From: Impatiens glandulifera
Taxonomy: Eukaryota; Streptophyta; Magnoliopsida; Ericales; Balsaminaceae
Direction of reading: 5' to 3'
Assembly: GCF_907164915.1 (NCBI RefSeq)
Contig: NC_061863.1
Coordinates: forward strand, 34,259,133 to 34,323,132
Length of the DNA stretch: 64,000 bases
Each line of letters opens with the position of its first letter. The stretch's first letter is position 1. The position numbers and the translations under genes were made by a program. Below, in pieces: positions 23,213-31,514 of this stretch. A model generated the notes under the pieces. That model saw nothing but the letters and a program-made list of their open reading frames with translations, had not been told where the DNA came from and ran no database searches.

Positions 23213-25094
23213 ATGGTGGGAAACATGACCCACAGCGACAAGCCGCCAATGCTAAACAGCGAAGCATTTAGCAGTTGGAAGAAACAGATGTATCTACATC
23301 TGATAACGTTAGATGATGAGATGAGCCGAGTCCTGAAAGAAGGACCGATCAAGATCAACAAGGAGGAAAGCCAGTGGACGAGTGAAGATCGGAGAAGAAG
23401 CAACCTGGACAACCATTGCATGAGGCATATCTACAAAGCTATAGATAACAACACTTTGAACAAAATATCAGAGTGCGAAAATGCAAAGGAAGCCTGGGAA
23501 ACGATTATCCAGATCCACGAGGGAAACGAAAGAACCAAGGAGAATAGAATCTTGGTGGCTACACAGCAGTATGAAAACATAAGGATGAAACTGGGAGAAA
23601 ATATGAAGGAATTTAGCAATCGGTTCACCAGCGTAGTAAACGAGCTTCAGACACTCGGAAAGAAGTATGACAACCGAGAAGTAATCATCAAAGCTCTAAG
23701 ATCACTGCCAAGCACGTGGGATATCAAGACCATGGTGATGAGGGAGTCTATCACCCTTGGGCTGATGAAGTTGCATGATGTGTTTGAGGATTTGAAAGCC
23801 TACGAATTCGAGATCAAATCTCGGATCGAAGATGAAGCATCTACATCAACCGCAACAAGAGCTTTGGTCACATCGGTGGAACCGGTGGCTCCAGTATCAA
23901 CCGCACCGGCTCCAGTCAAAAACACTGATCAAATAACCGACGATGTGATGGCGATGCTAGCCCAGAAATTCGGGAAATTCATGAAGAAGAGCCAGCCACC
24001 ATCTAATAATGATTTTAATTATAACTATGTAGATAAATCAAACAAAAGATGCTATAACTGTGATGGTTTTGGACATTTCAGGTCAGAGTGTAGAAAAACC
24101 AAGAAGAGACGATAGAAAACCGGAAGGAAATTATCAAGTAAATTATCAAGGAAATAATTATCAAGGGAATAATTATCAAGGCAACCGGTATCAAGGAAAC
24201 AATAATCAAGGAAACAATTATCGGGGAAACAACAATAACCAACGAAACGACTACCGAAGAAATGATGATCAACATGCTGATGAAGGAAAGGAGATCCAAA
24301 AAGCTCTCATTGCATCCGACGGTGGAAGCGAGTGGGCATATTCCGACAATGAAGATGGTGAAGAGAAAGTAACATGCTTCATGGCAAACGACGAAGAGGT
24401 ATTTGATTTCTCTTCTGATGAGTTCACTAAAGAAGATCTAGTATCTGTACTCAACCAAATGGTTGCTGAGTTCAGAAATATATCTGCGTATATGCCAACA
24501 CCTGTAGAACCTAAAACCGAACAAATAAATGATGAAAACGATAAAACATGTGAGATCAAAACACATGAACCGGATGAACTATTCTCGGATAGTGAGGAGA
24601 CAGTTCAACCGATAATGGAAATCGATGAACGAGCAATGTACGTCACGGCTGCGTGGGAGAGATCACGTCAAGCAGTGAAACAAATGTGTAACTATAAACG
24701 ACATCCGAAGTGTAGATATGGTATCGGTTATGATCCAAGTAAACAAAATGAAACAAAACAATCTAACGGGATGAAACTAACGAAAAACAATCTTCCATTT
24801 ATAAAATTTGTCAAAAGTTCACAAACCGAAAATGACCTAAAACCGGAAGAAACGCTTAAGTATGTAGGTCCTAACGAATCTGAAAAATGGCTTCATCCTG
24901 AGAGAAGGAAAGCCAACCGGAAACCAAATAAAAATAATAAAAACCGACATCAAAGAAGCCCATCACCACATAAGGCATTCTTGAGCAACGGCCAAGAAGT
25001 TAAGCCAAATATTATCAAAACAATAACCGGGAAAGTGATCCGACTAATTCAAGTCTGGATCTCAAAGGGACTAATCAACCATGGACCCAACTAA
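23213..25094 (+). pseudogene. element B gag (capsid/nucleocapsid), one frameshift
   Basis: The ATG at 23213 opens a UBN2/Retrotran_gag-type capsid region (AWETIIQIHEGNERTKENRI…, LRSLPSTWDIK). It is followed by a CX2CX4HX4C zinc knuckle (CYNCDGFGHFRSEC, about 24050-24090). Right after the knuckle a run of five A (near 24092-24096) appears to hold one extra base: the first frame stops at 24115 and Gag continues in the next frame from about 24097 to 25094. The continuation has NYQGN repeats, an acidic region and a C-terminus ending GLINHGPN. The TAA at 25092-25094 is followed in frame by MWVPK. Gag would form the virus-like particle and bind RNA. Confidence 0.9.
24120..24262 (+). repeat. in-frame short repeats coding for NYQGN units
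   Basis: About nine degenerate 15-18-bp repeats encode Asn/Gln/Gly/Tyr/Arg-rich units just after the zinc knuckle. This is a likely flexible RNA-binding tail, expanded by replication slippage. Confidence 0.7.
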
Positions 25095-25097
25095 ATG

Positions 25098-28000
25098 TGG
25101 GTACCAAAAAGGTGTAAATAATTGTTTGTTGCAGGTTAGGAGGAGCAATCGATTAAAGAATTCTAAATGGTACTTGGACAGTGGATGCTCAAGGCACATG
25201 ACCGGAAACAAGGAGCTACTGACCGACATCAAGTACGAAACCGGAGCATTCATCACATTCGGGGATAATTCAAAAGGTAAAACCGTGGGCAAGGGTAAGA
25301 TTGTCCATGGTGAACTATCCATAAATAATGTGCTATTAGTAGAAAAACTAAGCTTTAATTTACTAAGCATAAGCCAAATGTGTGATGTGGGCTACAAAGT
25401 TGAATTTCATAAAAACTCATGTTTAGTCAAAAATCAAAATGATGACACTTTGTTAACCGGTAACCGGATAGGAAACATTTACAAAGTGAACTGGAAAACT
25501 GATTTCGAAAAACCTGTGTGTATGATAGCCGGAAATGATCCAAATTGGCTTTGGCATAAACGGTTAAATCACTTGAATTTCAAAACGATTAACTTTATTT
25601 GTTCCAAGGAACTGGTTCACGGTTTTCCAAATGTTAAATTTTCAAAAGATAAAGTATGCGCTGCATGTCAAATGGGAAAACAAGTGAAATCATCCTTTAA
25701 AGTAAAGGAAATTATCAATCTGAAAGATGTTTAGAACTGTTGCATATGGACTTGTTCGGTCCGGTTAAAGTAACTAGTTTAGGAGGCATGCATTATACTA
25801 TGGTAGTTGTTGATGATTACTCCAAATTTACTTGGGTTACTTTCCTAGCTTCTAAAGATCAATCAACTTCAAACTTGATTAAACTGATTTTGAGAATACA
25901 AAATGAAAAATCTATTCGAGTAAACAAAATTAGAAGTGATAGAGGAACTGAGTTTATTAACAGTAATTTAACTACTTTTCTTGATGATTCCGGTATTAGG
26001 CACGAGTTGTCTAGTGCCAGAACTCCTCAACAAAACGGCCTGGCTGAGAGAAGAAACCGAACTCTCAAGGAAGCCGCAAGGTCAATGATAGCCGATTCGG
26101 GTATCGCTCAAAAGTTTTGGGCTGAAGCTATCAACACCGCCTGCTATACACAAAATCGATCTCTAGTGACTAAACGGTTTTCGAAAACTCCTTTTGAAAT
26201 TTATTTTGATAAAATTCCAAGTATACGGTATTTTCGAATTTTTGGTAGTAAATGCTTTGTTCACAACAACGGCAAGAAGTACTTGACCGCTTTTGATGCT
26301 AAATCCGATGAGGGAATAATGTTGGGATATTCAGCTGTTAGTAAAGCCTACAGAGTATACAATACTAGAACTTTAACAGTTGAAGAAACCGCACACGTTG
26401 TTTTCGATGAATCGGTTGAGCGAAACACTGCATTACCCTTCGACCTTCACAACAGAATGGAAAATTTCAATATCTATTCTGATGATGAAGACGAGGTTCC
26501 GGTTTTTAGACGCTTTGTCAAGGACCAAGCGGTTGATGTTGAAATTCAACCTGATCAAGCTGCTTTACCGCAGAAAGTTGACGCTTCAGTTTCTACTGAA
26601 GAAATCGGTCGGTCTGACTCTGTTCAACCTACCGATCAGTCTAACCTTGATCAGCCAGCCGAAAGCTTGGTAGACACGTCTCGGATTAACCTCAGAAGGA
26701 ACAAAAATCATCCTCTTGAACTAGTAATAGGTAACATATCCTCACCCGTCCGAACTAGGCAACAAAATTTGGATCACTATGGAAACTCTGCTTTCATATC
26801 ACAAATTGAGCCGAAAAAAGTGGATGAAGCACTGTCAGATCCAGATTGGATCTTGGCAATGCAAGAGGAATTAAACGAGTTTGAGAGAAATAAAGTTTGG
26901 TACCTAGTTCCTAGACCGAAAAACAAACCGGTTATAGGCACACGATGGGTATTCAGAAATAAACTCAATGAAGACGGTTTAGTTACGAGGAACAAAGCCC
27001 GGTTAGTGGCTCAAGGCTATAAGCAGGAAGAAGGCATTGATTTTGAAGAATCATTCGCCCCTGTAGCTAGACTTGAGGCCATTAGAATATTTTTAGCATA
27101 TGCAGCTTTCAAAAAGTTCAAAGTTTATCAAATGGATGTTAAAAGCGCTTTTCTAAACGGTAAAGTAAATGCAGAGGTGTATGTTAATCAACCTCCAGGT
27201 TTTAAAAATCCAGAACATGAAAATCACGTTTACCGGCTGAATAAAGCTCTTTACGGTCTGAAACAAGCTCCAAGAGCTTGGTATGATACTTTGACTCAAT
27301 TTCTATTTGATCACAAATTTACAATAGGTTCAGTAGACAAAACCCTCTTTAAATTTGAAAGAAAGGAGCAAATCTTACTTGTTCAAATTTATGTTGATGA
27401 TATCATATTCGGGTCAACCGACCCAAAGTTATGTGACAAATTTTCGAAAATGATGACTGATAGATTTCAAATGAGTATGATGGGGGAAATGAGCTTTTTT
27501 CTAGGACTTCAGGTTAAGCAGATGGAAGCCGGAATCTTTATAAGCCAACCGAAGTATACAGCCGAACTGCTGAAGAGATTTGGGATGGATACATGTGCCG
27601 AAGCGGCTACACCAATGAGTCCTTCCGTGAAGCTGGACAAAGATGAAGATGGTCAAGCCGTTGACATCACAGCATATCGAGGAATGATCGGATCGCTGTT
27701 GTATCTCACAGCAAGCCGACCTGATATTCTGTTTGCGGTTGGAGTGTGCGGAAGGTTCCAAGCAAACCCAAAGCAAACTCATTATACGGCGGCTAAAAGA
27801 ATCTTGAAATATCTGAAGGGAACAAAAGAAGTGGGACTCTGGTATCCAAAAGACTCGAGCTTCAATCTAATAAGCTACTCAGATGCCGATTACGCGGGGT
27901 GCAAAATCGACAGAAAGAGTACAAGTGGAACCTGTCAGTTTCTGGGTGACCGGCTAGTTACTTGGAGCGGCAAGAAACAAACGTCCGTTGCAACGTCAAC

Positions 28001-28343
28001 CGCAGAGGCGGAGTACTTAGCGACTGGAAGCTGCTGTGCACAACTCCTCTGGATTCAACAGCAACTCAGGGACTTCGGAATAGAAGCAAAAGAGTCTCCA
28101 ATATTCTATGACAACACCAGCGCCATAGCGATCACATATAATCCGGTGTTGCACTCAAGAACAAAACATATCGACATCCGACATCATTTCATCCGAGAGC
28201 ATGTTCAGGAGAAACACATCCGGCTGGAATATGTGTCGACCGAGCAACAAGTAGCCGACATCTTCACAAAACCGCTACAGGAAGCTAAGTTCTCACATTT
28301 TCGAAATATCTTGGGTCTTACTAATCTAAATCAATTGATATAA
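25098..28343 (+). pseudogene. element B pol: protease, integrase, reverse transcriptase, RNase H
   Basis: The protease motif DSGCSRHMTG is at 25177-25206. The integrase zinc-binding HHCC region starts near 25552 (WHKRLNH) and ends near CAACQMGK (about 25670). A small deletion at about 25730-25736 brings in a stop, and reading resumes in another frame from 25740 to 28343. That block has the integrase catalytic D, D and E ([22 protein letters not shown]) at residues ~4, 66 and 101. RT follows with [10 protein letters not shown] (~residue 550). RNase H has [14 protein letters not shown] and DNTSAI, and the sequence ends at FTKPL…NQLI. Integrase before RT is the copia order. Apart from the break, all catalytic motifs are intact. 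Confidence 0.92.
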
Positions 28344-28960
28344 TCAAAATGCATGCGTATATATAAAACCGGGATATGTGTTCAGGGAGAAGCTAAAGCT
28401 TCTCAAACCATATTCAAATAGGCCATTAATAAATCAAATATGCTAACCGGGAGGAAGTCTCCAGTTATGCCCGATTATCTCATTATTTCAAATCAAATGT
28501 ATGTTTACTATACGGTTGAAATAACCAGGTTGAAGTGGATAAAACAAGTCAAAAGTTGAACAATTGTTGATATCAATCAACTATTTTTCATAAACGGAAA
28601 TATCCTACTAAAACCGGTCATGGAAAACCGCTCAGTACATATGCACTCTGGTCTGATGAAATGAACTTTTCCGGTTAACCTGAGATGACCGACCGAGTTT
28701 TCGTGCATGTTTTGAAACATGAAGCCTGTGATTAATTAAAAACGAGTCTACCACAATCGAGATGACGACATGTGTCCATCATCAAGAGAGGGAGACTTAC
28801 ATCTTGTCAATAGATATTTTTTCATCATTGCTATCTTAGTAATTATTAGATTTACCATGGAAATAACCATTAGTTACTTCAACAAGTTAAGTCTATTAAA
28901 TAGCTGATGACATCATCAGGCATGCTTAAACTCATTAAAGACCAAGCCGAATCCCCGGGC
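28344..28960 (+). other. spacer between pol and the first accessory gene
   Basis: No ORF. It contains AACCGG words as in the LTRs. It presumably carries the promoter region of ORF1, since a TATA box follows directly. Confidence 0.5.
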
Positions 28961-28968
28961 TATATAAA
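28961..28968 (+). promoter_or_regulatory. TATA box of accessory ORF1
   Basis: TATATAAA, 93 bp upstream of the ORF1 ATG, followed by a CT-rich leader (tcctctctctctc) with no intervening ATG. This is a typical plant core-promoter layout. Confidence 0.6.
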
Positions 28969-29053
28969 CCATCCTTAATCCTTTTCAAAAACATCACAAG
29001 CTCACTATTCACAAGAATCACTCTTAAGATAAAATCCTCTCTCTCTCAAAAAC

Positions 29054-29815
29054 ATGAATACCAACCCCCTAGCCAAGAAAATCCTATTGGCAGATTTTGA
29101 ATCAATCTACCAATATGAGGATCATGAGGTCAAGGAAATGTTCTTAGCCATAGAAAGGAGTGGGCTAAGAAGTTTTCTTGAGAACAGGTTCATCATCGAC
29201 TACCTTGTAGTCGAAGAACTGTTTGAAACCGTGAAAGAGGTGCATCGAGATATACTCGTCGCACAGGTTTACGGTAAAAAATTCCTATTCAGCGAGACGG
29301 ATTTCGCTGTATACTGCGGTTTACCCAATGAAGGGGTAACCGACCTAACCTATTCTCCGGTGACAATGGAAGAAATGTGTCGCCGGTTCTCTGGATCTAA
29401 CATCCCGGTTAAACCCTGGGGTGCTAAGAGTCAACTTTCACACAAGTACCAGATTCTCTGCGAGATTCTGGGAAAATCTGTCTTGTGCAGAGAGAAAAGT
29501 TACTATTACACTCAAAGGGTATTCGAGATGATGATCGCCGTAACGGTTGGGACACCGGTTAACTGGTCCTGGATCATCTTCAGTAACCTGAAGAAGATGA
29601 TTCTCTCCAACAAAACCGGCTACGCTCCTTAGCTGAGCGGTTTCTGCGCAAGTCTGGAGATCCACTCCGGAGCCTTCGTCACTCTTCACCCAAGGCACGT
29701 GCTCATCAAAGAACGAGTACAAGAGATGATCGACCGGTGGGAAGCGTTTAAAGCCAGAAGAATTCAAGCGGCTGAGGCTTCAAATGCTCAAGCGGCTGAG
29801 TCATCAAATGTCTAA
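29054..29815 (+). pseudogene. element B accessory ORF1 (253 codons, one in-frame stop)
   Basis: The frame runs 762 nt, but a TAG at 29630-29632 (after …GYAP) interrupts it; the paralogue ORF2 has CAG (Gln) there, so this is a simple C-to-T loss. Downstream the frame stays open to 29815 and ends in an Ala/Gln-rich tail. The protein shares its plan with ORF2 and ORF3: an L-x-DF segment at the start, a SGLRSFLE motif, a short element like VxEhF, a beta-rich stretch, GLPNEG near residue 95, SHKYQILCEILGKS, and a helical VGTPVNWSWIIF motif near residues 165-180. By eye it resembles the 'putative plant transposon protein' domain. Function is unknown. Confidence 0.7.
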
Positions 29816-30129
29816 ACATGTCTTTCCTCTTTTCTTTTATCCTTTCTTTACAAAACCGGTACTTTTGCTGTACTACCGGTTTCGTACGTCAATTAATGAA
29901 TCGGATTTCTTTCCTTTCCAAGTCAAAATCTACAACATTCAATGCGTCGTATCAAAAATAAATCATTTTACTCTTGGAAACATAAATTCTCATTATCAAA
30001 AAGCATGCCTGACTTGATTTGACAAGACCTGCCTTTATTCTCTTGGAAAATCACAAAAACATTAATGACTAAGCATAAAACGGCTAGATTTTTAAATCCT
30101 CTCATTAAATGCTCTCATTCATTCCAGAC
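29816..30129 (+). other. spacer between ORF1 and ORF2
   Basis: AT-rich DNA without an ORF. The far end holds the ORF2 core promoter. Confidence 0.5.
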
Positions 30130-30136
30130 TATAAAA
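30130..30136 (+). promoter_or_regulatory. TATA box of accessory ORF2
   Basis: TATAAAA followed by GGGG, 110 bp upstream of the ORF2 ATG, with a CT/CA-rich leader (ttcttctctctaaaactc) between. Confidence 0.65.
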
Positions 30137-30239
30137 GGGGATCCAACCTCCATTTTCAAAAACACGCCTTCAAGCATTCTTCTCTCTAAAACTCAAAAGC
30201 TCAAGAACTCTCTCACACTTCTCTTCACTACTCATCACC

Positions 30240-31001
30240 ATGTCTGCCGAGCTAAGAAACACTCTTATCATCGACTTTGAGGATATCAAGGACAGTGCCT
30301 ACTATGAATGCATTTTTCAGCATATCATAGACTCTGGTTTGAAAGGATTTCTCAAGGGTTCGGACACCATCCTCGAAGAGGAGGTGTATGAATTCTTTAA
30401 CAATGGTCATATTCTGGATGACGGCAGCATCCGCACCATCATCGACGGCCAATTCCTCCAGTTTACCGAGGAAGAATTCGCCACCTACTTTCACCTTCCG
30501 ACCGAAGGTTTTTCTGACTTCCCGACGCCATTCCTGCCGGTTAAGGAAGACTTCTTCCAGATCTTTTCCTCCTCCAACGCTCCGATTAAGGACTTTGGGA
30601 AGAAAGATACACTTGCTCCTCACTACCAAGTCCTGCATGACTTGGTTCAAAGGTCTATCATAGGCCGAATGCCTAACCAGAACTACAGCCGGGAGGCATT
30701 CGACATTATGATAGCAATCATTCGCAACTCCTCCATCAACTGGGCGTCCTATCTCTTCAATAAGCTGAAGCAGCTTATGACCGGTAAAAGAGGAAGGATC
30801 AGCTACGCTCCTCAGATCACCCGGTTTCTGATGTCCAAGCGTCGCAACCTTGGAACCGGTGTTCCGGTTGGACCATCCAACACTTTCACCATGATCATGA
30901 TGCACAGGTGGATATCAAGGATTGAGGAACGATCACCTGAAAACACCCTTGAAAAATGGTATGAAAGGATGGTGGAAGGAGGATGGTTCACCGAAGATTA
31001 A
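30240..31001 (+). CDS. element B accessory ORF2, intact 253-aa protein of unknown function
   Basis: The ATG at 30240 is in good context (caccATGtc) after a 5' leader. The frame is fully open for 762 nt. Features in order: LIIDFEDI (residues ~10-17), SGLKGFLKG (~33-41), a helix with EEEVYEFF (~47-54), IIDGQFLQFTEEEFATYFHLPTEG (~65-90), HYQVLHDLVQRSI (~130), a helix with SINWASYLFNKLKQL (~164-178), YAPQITRFL, then a C-terminus ending EKWYERMVEGGWF. It is clearly paralogous to ORF1 and to the first ~220 residues of ORF3, though diverged. No signal peptide, membrane segment or enzyme motif is visible. A plausible role is a protein-interaction or DNA-binding accessory factor; this is inference. 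Confidence 0.8.
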   Translation: MSAELRNTLIIDFEDIKDSAYYECIFQHIIDSGLKGFLKGSDTILEEEVYEFFNNGHILDDGSIRTIIDGQFLQFTEEEFATYFHLPTEGFSDFPTPFLPVKEDFFQIFSSSNAPIKDFGKKDTLAPHYQVLHDLVQRSIIGRMPNQNYSREAFDIMIAIIRNSSINWASYLFNKLKQLMTGKRGRISYAPQITRFLMSKRRNLGTGVPVGPSNTFTMIMMHRWISRIEERSPENTLEKWYERMVEGGWFTED

Positions 31002-31406
31002 ATCTTTCTTTCTCTTTACTTCTACTTTCCGGTTCTTGGTCATTTTGCTGTACGACCAAAACCGCTCAACATCGAATATCATTTCTAATGAAATAGTTAA
31101 TCTTAAAAAGTCTCCGGCTTTTTCATTTTCATTATTCCTTTCCGGTTTTTTTTTCAAACTTATACAAAAAACTTAAAGTTAACTTAACTATCTCCGGTTA
31201 ACAAGACTTCAAAAGAAACCGGAACTTCGAGCAAAGATGAAAATTTGAAAAATCTTAACCGCCCATGGTTTTACCTCTCAAAATTTACCGCCCATCGAAT
31301 TTCCGCTTTTACCGCCGAAAGTTACGGCAGTAACTTTTGGAGGGAAAGTTGGCGCCAAAAACACTAAACTGACGGTTCATCTTCAAAACCGCTTGGAACC
31401 GCCATC
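31002..31406 (+). other. spacer between ORF2 and ORF3
   Basis: No ORF. It contains several CCGGTT/AACCGG words and 'accgccca/cgccaa' words near 31257-31350 shared with the equivalent spacer of element E (61200-61380). Confidence 0.5.
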
Positions 31407-31414
31407 TATATAAA
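31407..31414 (+). promoter_or_regulatory. TATA box of accessory ORF3
   Basis: TATATAAA, 108 bp upstream of the ORF3 ATG, followed by a CT-rich leader (gctttctctctctaaa) without an upstream ATG. Confidence 0.65.
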
Positions 31415-31514
31415 CTCAAATCAGCCCATTCAACACACGTGCTTTCTCTCTCTAAAATTTCCAGAACTTCAAAGATCTCCTCTCTCCGATCATCTTCTTC
31501 TCTCAAATTCTATC

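Noticed and set aside
24088..24100. Programmed frameshifting in the element B gag after the zinc knuckle
   Set aside because: The shift needed is +1 at a run of A, but the codons do not match a known slippery site, and related gag C does not show the same arrangement. A one-base insertion is simpler.
30252..30905. 217-codon minus-strand ORF opposite ORF2
   Set aside because: It is the antisense of a well-supported gene, without its own motif, leader or conservation in E.
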